A stretch of 64,000 nucleotides of DNA from Phytobacter ursingii (GTDB taxonomy: Bacteria; Pseudomonadota; Gammaproteobacteria; Enterobacterales; Enterobacteriaceae): contig CABDWT010000016.1 in assembly GCA_901456055.1 (NCBI GenBank), positions 620,001-684,000 on the forward strand, read 5' to 3'. Under the pieces are notes generated by a model, which had not been told where the DNA came from, did no database searches, and saw only the letters and a list, made by a program, of their open reading frames with translations. This document shows, piece by piece, positions 52,694-61,544 of this stretch (its first letter is position 1; each line of letters starts with the position of its first letter). The position numbers and the translations under genes were made by a program.

Positions 52694-53803
52694 TTATTCA
52701 TGGTTTGGCAAGTCAATTTCTTTGCTGACACGCAGCCCCTGGTTGTCAAAAATCATGCAGTGCTGGCTGTCAAACGCGAGGGTGATTTTTTGCCATGGGC
52801 GGAAGTGCACATCGCCGGGGAGCAGGATTTTAATGTTGTCGTGGCCATAGCACTGGCCGAAGAGATAGGTATTGTTGCCAAGTCGTTCCACCACTTCGCA
52901 CTGGAACTCCAGTTGCGTGCCGCGCGTGATATCCGTAGAGAGATGTTCCGGGCGGATCCCCAGCGTGACCTCCGCGCCAGGTTCAAGTCGAGACGTAGTT
53001 ATCTGAAGCGTTAATGAATGTCCCTGCGCGAGCGTGACCGTCAGTTCGCCCGGCTGCCACGCCTTAACGGTCGATGGCAGGAAATTCATTTTCGGCGAGC
53101 CGATAAACCCGGCGACAAACTTGTTTATCGGGTTGTAATAGAGCGCCATCGGCGAGCCCATCTGCTCAATATTGCCGTAATTCATCACCACGATTTTATC
53201 GGCCAGGGTCATCGCTTCCACCTGATCGTGGGTGACATACACCATGGTCGTTTTCAGCTCCTGGTGCAGGCGGGCGATATGCAGACGCATCTCGACACGT
53301 AACTCAGCATCGAGGTTAGAGAGCGGTTCATCAAACATAAACACGCGCGGGTTACGCACAATCGCACGACCAATCGCCACGCGCTGGCGTTGACCGCCGG
53401 AGAGCTGTTTCGGTTTTCTGTCAAGCAGATGGCTGAGTTGCAAGGTCGTGGCGACCATCTCCACCTGACGGCGGATCTCCTCCTTCGGGACTTTATTGAC
53501 CTTCAGCCCGTAACCCATATTTTCCGCCACGGTCATATGCGGATAGAGCGCGTAAGACTGGAACACCATCGACACGCCGCGATGGGCGGGGGCAACATCG
53601 TTCATCACCTCATCGCCAATCAATACTTCCCCTTCGCTTACCTCTTCCAGGCCGGCAATCATGCGCAGCATGGTCGATTTTCCGCAGCCGGAAGGGCCGA
53701 CAAACACGGCAAACTCGCCGTCGTCGATCGACAGATTCACATTGTTCAGCGTCACCGTATCACCAAAGCGCTTGGTGACATTCCTCAGTTGTATATTGGA
53801 CAT
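52694..53803 (-). CDS. ABC transporter ATPase (MsmX/UgpC/MalK-like) for galacto-oligosaccharides
   Basis: A 369-residue sugar-ABC ATPase: Walker A GPSGCGKST (residues 36-44), Q-loop, signature LSGGQ, Walker B VFMFDEPLSNLD, H-loop YVTHDQVEAM, then the C-terminal OB-fold regulatory domain. It is divergent from the matching binding protein and two permeases, and shares its transcript with galT and galK. As in MalK it energises import; whether its C-terminus also binds a regulator or EIIA is unknown. Confidence 0.9.
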   Translation of the reverse strand: MSNIQLRNVTKRFGDTVTLNNVNLSIDDGEFAVFVGPSGCGKSTMLRMIAGLEEVSEGEVLIGDEVMNDVAPAHRGVSMVFQSYALYPHMTVAENMGYGLKVNKVPKEEIRRQVEMVATTLQLSHLLDRKPKQLSGGQRQRVAIGRAIVRNPRVFMFDEPLSNLDAELRVEMRLHIARLHQELKTTMVYVTHDQVEAMTLADKIVVMNYGNIEQMGSPMALYYNPINKFVAGFIGSPKMNFLPSTVKAWQPGELTVTLAQGHSLTLQITTSRLEPGAEVTLGIRPEHLSTDITRGTQLEFQCEVVERLGNNTYLFGQCYGHDNIKILLPGDVHFRPWQKITLAFDSQHCMIFDNQGLRVSKEIDLPNHE

Positions 53804-54156
53804 CAGCGTTCCCCGAAATTAGTAACCGTTATGTGCAGCGATAAGCGCGTTGTCGAATGTTTTTGTATTACGTATAACAATCAGGCGACGGGGCTGCTCA
53901 ACCGCGAAAATTCATGCTCAGACTATAACTTCCAGTGTTTTAGCGCCCTATATCGAATTTTCATTTCTGTTGCATCTGTCACACAACTGACAGTTAATTC
54001 TCGTTTTGTTAGTCACTCAAGCGTAACGTATAACAAATTCAATTAAGCGTATAAATACGTTTTAACCCCAGTGATATCAGGTGATTTTAACGTTGTCTCA
54101 TCGGGTGTCATAACTTGAAAACCACTAGAATGTTATACCTTGACATGAGGGTGATA
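53804..54156. promoter_or_regulatory. Divergent control region of the galactan cluster
   Basis: 350 bp between the ATPase-galTK operon and the binding-protein operon. It contains a near-perfect 18-bp palindrome TTGTATTACGTATAACAA (53863-53880), a related site ending ACGTATAACAA (54019-54036), and a CRP-like TGTTG-CATCTG-TCACA (53968-53983). The 11-bp core ACGTATAACAA occurs in both sites; half of it recurs before the porin and LacI-type genes, so these are likely operators for that regulator. GAGGGTG precedes ATG 54157. Confidence 0.65.
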
Positions 54157-55392
54157 ATGAAAAAGAGAACACTTACCGCACTGATCCTCTCTGCACTGGC
54201 TGCGGGCCAGCTTATTAGCCTGTCGGCGCATGCGGCGACAAAGCAACTTAACGTCTGGGAAGACATTAAAAAGTCCGTCGGTATCCAGGACGCCGTCAAA
54301 GATTTTGAGCAAAAGTACGACGTTAAAGTGAATGTTCAGGAGATGCCCTATGCGCAGCAGCTGGAAAAATTACGCCTGGATGGTCCGGCAGGTATTGGGC
54401 CGGATGTGCTGGTTATCCCCAATGATCAGTTGGGCGGCGCGGTTGTGCAAGGGCTGCTGACCCCCCTGAATCTGGACAAAGAAAAGGTTGACGCCTTTAC
54501 GCCTGCTTCCATTAATGCCTTCCGTCTGGATAACACGTTGTATGGGGTACCGAAAGCGGTCGAAACGCTGGTGCTGATTTACAACAAAGATCTGATCGAC
54601 AAACCACTGCAAAGCCTGCCGGAGTGGCTCGACTATTCGAAAAAACAGCGTGAGCAGAACAAATACGGTCTGCTGGCCAAATTTGACCAAATCTACTACA
54701 GCTGGGGCGCTATCGGTCCGATGGGCGGCTATCTGTTCGGAAAAAACGACAAGGGCGGCTTCAACCCGAAGGATATCGGCCTGAATAAATCCGGCGCGGT
54801 AGACGCGGTCACTTTCCTGAAAAAATTCTACAGCGAAGGGGTCTTCCCGTCGGGGATCCTCGGTGACAACGGGCTGAACGCCATCGATTCACTGTTCACC
54901 GAGAAAAAAGCTGCTGCGGTGATTAACGGCCCGTGGGCTTTCCAGCCTTATGAAGCCGCTGGCGTTAACTACGGCGTGGCGCCGCTGCCAAACCTGCCGG
55001 ATGGCAAACCGATGAGCTCCTTCCTGGGTGTGAAAGGTTATGTGGTCTCTACCTGGAGTAAAGATAAGCAACTGGCACAGCAATTCCTCGAATTCATCAA
55101 CCAGCCGCAGTATGTGAAAACACGCTATATCGCCACCCGCGAGATCCCGGCGCAGAAAGCGATGATTGACGATCCGATGATCAAAAACGATGAGAAAGCC
55201 AGTGCGGTAGCGGTGCAGGCCGCGCGTGCAACGGCAATGCCGGGCATTCCGGAGATGGGTGAGGTCTGGGGCCCGGCAAACGCGGCGCTGGAGCTGAGTC
55301 TGACCGGGAAGCAGGAACCACAGGCCGCGCTCGATGCCGCCACCAAACAGATTCATATGCAAGTTGAAGCCATGCAGGCCAGTAACCAGTAA
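54157..55392 (+). CDS. Extracellular solute-binding protein, galacto-oligosaccharide ABC transporter
   Basis: A 411-residue periplasmic sugar-binding protein of the MalE/CycB type, with a Sec signal (MKKRTLTALILSALAAGQLI, cleavage after SAHA). Family landmarks: VPKAVETLVLIYNKDLIDKP, KAAAVINGPWAFQPYEAAGV, GVKGYVVSTWSKDKQLAQQF. It should bind beta-1,4-galacto-oligosaccharides, the role of GanS in Bacillus. ATG 54157 follows GAGGGTG; the longer frame from 54115 is ignored because the signal peptide starts here. Confidence 0.9.
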   Translation: MKKRTLTALILSALAAGQLISLSAHAATKQLNVWEDIKKSVGIQDAVKDFEQKYDVKVNVQEMPYAQQLEKLRLDGPAGIGPDVLVIPNDQLGGAVVQGLLTPLNLDKEKVDAFTPASINAFRLDNTLYGVPKAVETLVLIYNKDLIDKPLQSLPEWLDYSKKQREQNKYGLLAKFDQIYYSWGAIGPMGGYLFGKNDKGGFNPKDIGLNKSGAVDAVTFLKKFYSEGVFPSGILGDNGLNAIDSLFTEKKAAAVINGPWAFQPYEAAGVNYGVAPLPNLPDGKPMSSFLGVKGYVVSTWSKDKQLAQQFLEFINQPQYVKTRYIATREIPAQKAMIDDPMIKNDEKASAVAVQAARATAMPGIPEMGEVWGPANAALELSLTGKQEPQAALDAATKQIHMQVEAMQASNQ

Positions 55393-55409
55393 CCGCTTGT
55401 TGTAGCAGT

Positions 55410-55429
55410 ACGGGAGGGCAACCTCCCGT
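55410..55429 (+). terminator. Intercistronic hairpin after the binding-protein gene
   Basis: ACGGGAGG-GCAA-CCTCCCGT is a perfect 8-bp stem with a GNRA tetraloop, 18 bp after the binding-protein stop and before the first permease. As between malE and malF, it probably lowers downstream expression or protects the upstream mRNA. There is no T-run, so most transcripts may read on. Confidence 0.65.
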
Positions 55430-55448
55430 TGTCGAAAAGGAGTCGTAC

Positions 55449-56756
55449 GTGATTATCAGTCCCAGCGAGAATTTTGCCAAAACGCAAAGTGCTGGCCGTC
55501 ATGCATGGTGCGGGCTGCTGCTGGCCATCGTGCCGGGCTTTGGTCAGTTCTATCATCGTCAGTGGTTAAAAGGCCTCATCTTCCTTGTCCTGTTGAGCAG
55601 TTTTACCGGCATTTTCTATGATTTTTTGCGCGAAGGACTCTGGGGGTTATATACCCTTGGCGAAGAAGTGCCGCGCGATAATTCGATCTTTTTGCTGGCG
55701 GAAGGGATCATCAGCGTACTGATCATCGCCTTTGGCGTGATGGTCTGGTATCTGTCGTTGCGCGATGCATGGATTAACGGTAAAAAGCGCGACGAAGGCA
55801 AGCCGCTCAATAGTGTGCGCAAGCAGTACCAGATGCTGCTGAGCGATGGGTTTCCTTATTTAATGATCACCCCTGGTTTTATTCTGCTGGTGTTTGTGGT
55901 GATTTTCCCGATCCTCTTCGGCTTCTCTATCGCGTTCACCAATTACAACCTTTATCACACGCCGCCCGCTAAACTGGTGGACTGGGTGGGATTAAAGAAT
56001 TTCGTCAATATCTTTACCCTCTCTATCTGGCGTTCGACGTTTCTTGATGTGTTGCAGTGGACCGTGGTCTGGACGTTGCTGGCAACTACCCTGCAATGCA
56101 CCGTTGGCATACTGCTGGCGATTCTGGTCAATCAGAAAGACCTGCGGTTTAAACCCCTGGTGCGCACCATCTTTATTCTGCCGTGGGCGGTGCCGGGTTT
56201 TGTCACCATTCTGGTATTCGCCGGGATGTTTAACGACTCCTTTGGCGTGATTAACAACGCGATTCTGGCGTTCTTTGGCATTGCGCCGAAAGCGTGGCTC
56301 ACCGATCCCTTCTGGACGAAGACGGCGCTGATCATGATGCAAACCTGGCTCGGTTTCCCGTTTGTCTTTGCCATGACCACCGGGGTATTGCAGGCCATTC
56401 CTGACGATCTGTATGAGGCGGCGAAGATGGACGGCGCCAGCACCTGGACCCGCTTGCGCACGATTACGCTGCCGCTGGTGCTCTACTCGATTGCCCCGAT
56501 CATCATCACCCAGTACACCTTTAACTTTAATAATTTCAATATTATCTACCTGTTTAACAACGGCGGCCCGGCGGTGGCAGGGGCAAACGCGGGGGGCACC
56601 GATATCCTGGTGTCGTGGATCTACAAGCTGACCATGTCCTCATCGCAGTATGCGATTGCCGCGACCATCACCATTTTGCTGTCGATTTTTGTCGTCGGCC
56701 TGGCGCTGTGGCAGTTCCGTGCCACCAAATCCTTTAAAAACGACGACATGGCATAA
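55449..56756 (+). CDS. ABC transporter permease, MalF-like
   Basis: A 435-residue MalF/GanP-type permease. The N-terminus has extra helices; the conserved EAA loop is visible as LYEAAKMDGASTWTRLRTITL, which contacts the ATPase. About eight membrane segments. Partner of the MalG-like permease 10 bp downstream and of the ATPase encoded divergently. GTG 55449 with AAAAGGAG upstream is taken as start. Confidence 0.9.
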   Translation: MIISPSENFAKTQSAGRHAWCGLLLAIVPGFGQFYHRQWLKGLIFLVLLSSFTGIFYDFLREGLWGLYTLGEEVPRDNSIFLLAEGIISVLIIAFGVMVWYLSLRDAWINGKKRDEGKPLNSVRKQYQMLLSDGFPYLMITPGFILLVFVVIFPILFGFSIAFTNYNLYHTPPAKLVDWVGLKNFVNIFTLSIWRSTFLDVLQWTVVWTLLATTLQCTVGILLAILVNQKDLRFKPLVRTIFILPWAVPGFVTILVFAGMFNDSFGVINNAILAFFGIAPKAWLTDPFWTKTALIMMQTWLGFPFVFAMTTGVLQAIPDDLYEAAKMDGASTWTRLRTITLPLVLYSIAPIIITQYTFNFNNFNIIYLFNNGGPAVAGANAGGTDILVSWIYKLTMSSSQYAIAATITILLSIFVVGLALWQFRATKSFKNDDMA

Positions 56757-56766
56757 GGGAAGAAAA

Positions 56767-57618
56767 ATGGCTAAATCACAAAGTATCCGCCGCGAAAAGT
56801 GGATCCGCCTGTCGCTCTCCTGGCTGGTTATCGTGCTGGTATCGGTGATTATTATCTATCCGCTGGTGTGGACGGTGGGTGCCTCACTGAATGCCGGTAA
56901 CAGCCTGCTCAGCACATCGATAATCCCGGAGAATCTCTCATTCCAGCACTATGCCGATCTGTTTAACGGCCAGGTGAACTACCTGACCTGGTACTGGAAT
57001 TCGATGAAGATAAGCCTGCTGACGATGATATTGACTTTAATCAGCGTCAGCTTTACCGCGTACGCCTTTTCGCGCTTCCGCTTTAAAGGGCGCCAGAACG
57101 GCCTGATGCTGTTTTTGCTGTTGCAGATGATCCCGCAGTTCTCTGCGTTGATCGCCATCTTCGTGCTGTCACAGCTGCTGGGGTTGATCAACAGCCATAT
57201 GGCGCTGGTACTGATCTACGTTGCCGGGATGATCCCGATGAATACGTACCTGATGAAGGGCTATCTCGACGCCATTCCGCGCGATCTGGACGAATCGGCT
57301 CGCATGGACGGTGCCAGCAACTTCCGCATCTTTATCGAGATCATTATGCCGCTGTCCAAACCGATTGTGGCGGTGGTAGCGCTGTTCTCCTTCACCGGAC
57401 CGCTGGGGGATTTCATTCTCTCCAGCACCATTTTACGCACCCCGGACAAATACACGCTGCCGATAGGTCTGTACAACCTGGTGGCACAAAAAATGGGGGC
57501 CAGTTACACCACCTATGCGGCGGGCGCGGTGTTGATCGCCGTGCCGGTGGCCATTCTCTACCTCGCCTTACAAAAATACTTCGTCTCCGGCCTCACCTCC
57601 GGCAGCACTAAAGGATAA
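56767..57618 (+). CDS. ABC transporter permease, MalG-like
   Basis: A 283-residue MalG/GanQ-type permease with six membrane helices and the EAA loop LDESARMDGASNFRIFIEIIM. ATG 56767 follows AAGGGA; the frame open upstream is not used. Forms the translocation pore with the MalF-like partner. The galactanase gene starts 4 bp after its stop, so all are one operon. Confidence 0.9.
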   Translation: MAKSQSIRREKWIRLSLSWLVIVLVSVIIIYPLVWTVGASLNAGNSLLSTSIIPENLSFQHYADLFNGQVNYLTWYWNSMKISLLTMILTLISVSFTAYAFSRFRFKGRQNGLMLFLLLQMIPQFSALIAIFVLSQLLGLINSHMALVLIYVAGMIPMNTYLMKGYLDAIPRDLDESARMDGASNFRIFIEIIMPLSKPIVAVVALFSFTGPLGDFILSSTILRTPDKYTLPIGLYNLVAQKMGASYTTYAAGAVLIAVPVAILYLALQKYFVSGLTSGSTKG

Positions 57619-57622
57619 CCAC

Positions 57623-58822
57623 ATGAAAAGATTTACACCCGCTCTGCTTGCTGTTTGTCTCTGTAGTTTGTCCGCCAGCGCTTTTGCCGCCGACGCGTTA
57701 AAGACGCGCCCGTTTAGCGGCATGTCAGCCGACTTTATTAAAGGGGCAGATATCTCAACCCTGCTGGACGCCGAAAAGCACGGGGCGAAGTTTTATAACG
57801 ACAAGAATCAGCCGCAAGATGCGCTCGCCATCCTGAAAGCCAATGGCGTGAACTATGTGCGTCTGCGTTTATGGGTCGACCCGAAAGATGCGCAAGGCCA
57901 GGCCTACGGCGGCGGCGATAACGATCTGGCGACCACGCTCGCGCTGGCAAAACGCGCGAAAGCGCAGGGAATGAAGCTGCTGCTCGATTTCCACTACAGT
58001 GATTTCTGGACCGACCCGGGCAAACAATTCAAACCGAAAGCCTGGGAAAAAATGGATTATCCGCAGCTAAAAACGGCGATCCATGACTATACCCGCGACA
58101 CCATTGCTCGTTTTAAACAGGAGGGTGTGCTGCCGGATATGGTGCAAATCGGCAATGAAATTAACTCCGGCATGCTGTGGCCGGAAGGCAAAAGCTGGGG
58201 GCAGGGCGGCGGTGAGTTTGACCGGCTGGCGGGGTTGCTCAATTCCGCTATCGACGGGCTTAAAGAGAACCTGAAAAACGGCGAACAGGTGAAGATTATG
58301 CTGCACCTGGCCGAAGGCACGAAAAACGATACCTTCCGCTGGTGGTTTGATGAAATCACGAAACGCAATGTGCCGTTCGATGTGATTGGCTTGTCGATGT
58401 ACACCTACTGGAACGGGCCGATCAGCGCGTTGCAGAGCAATATGGACGACATCAGCAAACGCTACAACAAAGATGTCATTGTGGTGGAAGCGGCTTATGG
58501 CTATACGCTGGCCAACTGTGATAACGCTGAAAATAGCTTTCAGGAAAAAGAAGAGAAAGCAGGCGGCTACCCTGGCACCGTGCAGGGGCAATATGACTAT
58601 ATCCACGATTTAATGCAGTCGGTTGCCAATGTTCAGGGCCATCGCGGCAAAGGTATTTTTTATTGGGAGCCAACCTGGATTGCGGTTCCCGGAAATACCT
58701 GGGCGACGCAGGCGGGAATGAATTATATCAACGACAAATGGAAAGAAGGCAATGCGCGGGAAAACCAGGCGTTGTTTGATTGTCAGGGGAAAGTACTGCC
58801 GTCGGTGAAAGTTTTTAATTAA
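57623..58822 (+). CDS. ganB: Endo-beta-1,4-galactanase (GH53)
   Basis: A 399-residue secreted glycoside hydrolase of family 53: signal peptide MKRFTPALLAVCLCSLSASA with cleavage after AFA, catalytic acid/base Glu179 in QIGNEINSGM and nucleophile Glu289 in VVEAAYG. The VNYVRLRLWVDP and LLLDFHYSDFW strands are typical of the (beta/alpha)8 barrel. It cleaves pectic arabinogalactan type I side chains. Lies between the transporter genes and the beta-galactosidase. Confidence 0.94.
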   Translation: MKRFTPALLAVCLCSLSASAFAADALKTRPFSGMSADFIKGADISTLLDAEKHGAKFYNDKNQPQDALAILKANGVNYVRLRLWVDPKDAQGQAYGGGDNDLATTLALAKRAKAQGMKLLLDFHYSDFWTDPGKQFKPKAWEKMDYPQLKTAIHDYTRDTIARFKQEGVLPDMVQIGNEINSGMLWPEGKSWGQGGGEFDRLAGLLNSAIDGLKENLKNGEQVKIMLHLAEGTKNDTFRWWFDEITKRNVPFDVIGLSMYTYWNGPISALQSNMDDISKRYNKDVIVVEAAYGYTLANCDNAENSFQEKEEKAGGYPGTVQGQYDYIHDLMQSVANVQGHRGKGIFYWEPTWIAVPGNTWATQAGMNYINDKWKEGNARENQALFDCQGKVLPSVKVFN

Positions 58823-58853
58823 CTCTGGTTTTGTAAATTTCAGGATCTTTAAT

Positions 58854-60911
58854 ATGAACAAATTTGCGCCTTTAAGCCCGAAGGTTGTCTCGCTATTGCA
58901 TGGCGCGGACTATAACCCGGAGCAATGGGAGAATTATCCAGGCATTATTGATAAAGATATTGCCATGATGAAACAAGCAAAATGCAATGTCATGTCGGTC
59001 GGGATATTTAGCTGGTCAAAACTGGAACCGCGAGAAGGGGAGTTTAATTTCGCCTGGCTGGATTCGGTTATTGAAAAGTTATATGCGGCGGGAATACATA
59101 TTTTCCTCGCCACGCCGAGCGGCGCACGGCCTGCCTGGATGTCGCAGAAATACCCGGAAGTACTGCGTGTCGGACGCGATCGCGTCCCGGCACTGCACGG
59201 CGGGCGGCATAATCATTGTATGACCTCGCCGGTGTACCGGGAAAAAACGCTGAAAATCAATACGCTGTTAGCGGAGCGCTATGCACAACATCCGGCGGTC
59301 CTCGGCTGGCATATCTCCAACGAGTATGGCGGCGAATGCCACTGCGATTTGTGTCAGCAAAAATTCCGTGACTGGCTGAAAGCTCGTTATCAGACGCTGG
59401 AAAACCTCAACCACGCCTGGTGGAGCGATTTCTGGAGTCACACCTATACCGACTGGTCGCAAATCCAGTCGCCGTCGCCGCAGGGCGAAGTGTCAATCCA
59501 CGGCCTGAATCTTGACTGGCGACGCTTTAACACCGCGCAGGTCACCGATTTCTGCCGCCATGAAATCGCTCCGTTGAAAGCGGCGAATGCGCAGCTTCCG
59601 GTGACCACCAACTTTATGGAGTATTTCTACGATTACGATTACTGGCAGCTCGCGCCGGCGCTCGATTTTATCTCCTGGGACAGCTATCCCATGTGGCACC
59701 GGGACAAGGACGAAACGCAGCTTGCCTGCTACACCGCGATGTACCACGACATGATGCGCACGCTTAAGGGCGGCAAGCCGTTTGTATTGATGGAGTCAAC
59801 GCCGAGCGTCACCAACTGGCAGCCGACCAGCAAAGTGAAAAAACCGGGGATGCATATCTTATCCTCGCTACAGGCGGTAGCGCACGGCGCGGATTCGGTA
59901 CAGTACTTCCAGTGGCGCAAAAGTCGCGGTTCGGTAGAGAAGTTCCACGGCGCGATCATCGATCATGTCGGTCATCTTGATACCCGCGTCGGGCGTGAAG
60001 TATGCGCGCTGGGTGAGATGCTCGAAAAACTCACCCCGGTGATGGGGTGTCGTACCGATGCGCGCGTGGCGGTCATCTTTGACCAGCAAAACCGCTGGGC
60101 GCTGGACGATGCTGAAGGGCCGCGCAACAAGGGGATGGAGTATGAAAAAACGGTCAATGAACACTACCGCCCGTTCTGGGAAAAAGGCATTGCGGTCGAT
60201 GTCATTAACGCCGACGCCGATTTGAGCCGTTATCAACTGGTGATCGCACCGATGCTGTATATGGTACGCGAAGGGTTTGCTGAACGCGCCGAGGCCTTTG
60301 TTGCGGCGGGTGGGCATCTGGTCACGTCCTACTGGACCGGGGTGGTGAACGAGAGCGATCTCTGTTATCTCGGCGGTTTCCCTGGCCCGCTGCGCAAGCT
60401 GATTGGCATCTGGGCTGAGGAGATCGACTGTCTGGATGACAATGAGCGCAACCTGGTGCAGGGGCTGGCGGGGAACGATGCCGGATTACAGGGGCCGTAT
60501 CAGGCGCGTCATCTGTGTGAACTGATTCATGCAGAGAGCGCCAAACCACTGGCGACTTATCGGGATGACTTCTATGCCGGTCGTCCGGCGGTGACGGTCA
60601 ACCCGTTCGGTAAAGGTAAGGCCTGGCACGTAGCTTCGCGCAACGATCTGGCGTTCCAGCGCGATTTCTTTGCCAGCCTTATAGATGAACTGGCGCTACC
60701 GCGCGCCGTTGAACAGGATTTCCCTCCAGGTGTTGTGGCCACAGCACGAACCGACGGGGAGAACACGTTTGTCTTTATTCAGAACTTTAGCGCCCAGCAA
60801 CAGACGATAACCCTGCCCCAAGGCTATCAGGATTGTCTGTCTGCCGCGTCCGTCAGTGGTTCGCTGACACTGACGCCCTGGGATTGCCGTGTTGTTCGCC
60901 GTCAGGCGTAA
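58854..60911 (+). CDS. ganA: Beta-galactosidase (GH42)
   Basis: A 685-residue family 42 beta-galactosidase: N-terminus LHGADYNPEQW, acid/base Glu157 in HISNEYGGECHCDLC (with a Cys-rich, probably Zn-binding, motif), nucleophile Glu314 in LMESTPSVTNW, and a trimerisation domain plus small C-terminal beta domain. No signal peptide, so it acts in the cytoplasm on imported galacto-oligosaccharides, releasing galactose for GalK. Last gene before the intrinsic terminator at 60926. Confidence 0.94.
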   Translation: MNKFAPLSPKVVSLLHGADYNPEQWENYPGIIDKDIAMMKQAKCNVMSVGIFSWSKLEPREGEFNFAWLDSVIEKLYAAGIHIFLATPSGARPAWMSQKYPEVLRVGRDRVPALHGGRHNHCMTSPVYREKTLKINTLLAERYAQHPAVLGWHISNEYGGECHCDLCQQKFRDWLKARYQTLENLNHAWWSDFWSHTYTDWSQIQSPSPQGEVSIHGLNLDWRRFNTAQVTDFCRHEIAPLKAANAQLPVTTNFMEYFYDYDYWQLAPALDFISWDSYPMWHRDKDETQLACYTAMYHDMMRTLKGGKPFVLMESTPSVTNWQPTSKVKKPGMHILSSLQAVAHGADSVQYFQWRKSRGSVEKFHGAIIDHVGHLDTRVGREVCALGEMLEKLTPVMGCRTDARVAVIFDQQNRWALDDAEGPRNKGMEYEKTVNEHYRPFWEKGIAVDVINADADLSRYQLVIAPMLYMVREGFAERAEAFVAAGGHLVTSYWTGVVNESDLCYLGGFPGPLRKLIGIWAEEIDCLDDNERNLVQGLAGNDAGLQGPYQARHLCELIHAESAKPLATYRDDFYAGRPAVTVNPFGKGKAWHVASRNDLAFQRDFFASLIDELALPRAVEQDFPPGVVATARTDGENTFVFIQNFSAQQQTITLPQGYQDCLSAASVSGSLTLTPWDCRVVRRQA

Positions 60912-60925
60912 GGTCTGACTTATGC

Positions 60926-60953
60926 GCCTGCCCATTCGGGCAGGCTTTTTTTT
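60926..60953 (+). terminator. Intrinsic terminator after ganA
   Basis: GCCTGCCC-ATTC-GGGCAGGC followed by a run of eight T: a textbook Rho-independent terminator 15 bp after the ganA stop. Confidence 0.92.
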
Positions 60954-60978
60954 ATCTGTCGAAAATCAGGAGTCGATG

Positions 60979-61299
60979 ATGGTGAGTCTTAAATCCTTCC
61001 TGCACTACTTCTCTGAACCGAAAAATGCCGCAGCAGCGCCCATCAGCGAAGCTGAGCGGCAATTGATCCAGCGGCTGGTGCAGGCATTTGGCGGTGCGCA
61101 GAATATTGAGAATGTGGATGCCTGTCTGACCCGGTTACGCGTAACGGTGAAAGACCTGGCCATTGTGGACTCCCAGGCGCTGCAACATGCAGGGGCGCTG
61201 GGGGTCATTATTCTTGGTCAACAGGTGCATGCCATATTTGGCAAACAATCCGATGCGCTGCGCAAGTTACTGGATGAACATTTCTTTTCCCGCACATAA
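60979..61299 (+). CDS. Solitary PTS EIIB-type domain protein
   Basis: A 106-residue protein consisting of a glucose-family EIIB domain: NVDACLTRLRVTVKDLA with the phosphorylatable Cys49, and GALGVIILGQQVHAIFGKQS, where the family has the G-x-x-x-V-x-x-x-G-x-Q-x-I/V-x-G pattern. No EIIA or EIIC is encoded nearby. It lies behind the ganA terminator, and AGGAG at 60968-60972 favours ATG 60979 over 60976. A regulatory phosphoprotein role is possible; the job is unknown. Confidence 0.85.
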   Translation: MVSLKSFLHYFSEPKNAAAAPISEAERQLIQRLVQAFGGAQNIENVDACLTRLRVTVKDLAIVDSQALQHAGALGVIILGQQVHAIFGKQSDALRKLLDEHFFSRT

Positions 61300-61301
61300 A
61301 T

Positions 61302-61328
61302 AAAAAGGGATACCCGCAAGGGTATCCC
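61302..61328. terminator. Bidirectional terminator between EIIB gene and porin gene
   Basis: GGGATACCC-GCAA-GGGTATCCC (61307-61328), a perfect 9-bp stem with GNRA-type loop. The AAAAA at 61302-61306 gives a T-run for minus-strand transcripts coming from the porin gene. Confidence 0.8.
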
Positions 61329-61544
61329 GAAATAAATACAAGAAAAGCAATGGCAATATAAATACTGTCAGGTAATAACCCGGCAGTTCTCGGAGATAAA
61401 TAACGAGGGTAATACATTACTAAACAAAATTATCTCGCGTTATATCGCGACGGCAGCACTGGACATATCCGAGAGCTTATTGATATAAGCAACGGGTAGT
61501 AATCGATGCGGCTAATTAAGCGATAATGGGATGATAATGTTTAT

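Noticed and set aside
59493-60317. Long minus-strand frames inside ganA
   Set aside because: Shadows of the GC-rich beta-galactosidase gene, whose catalytic motifs are all in the plus frame.
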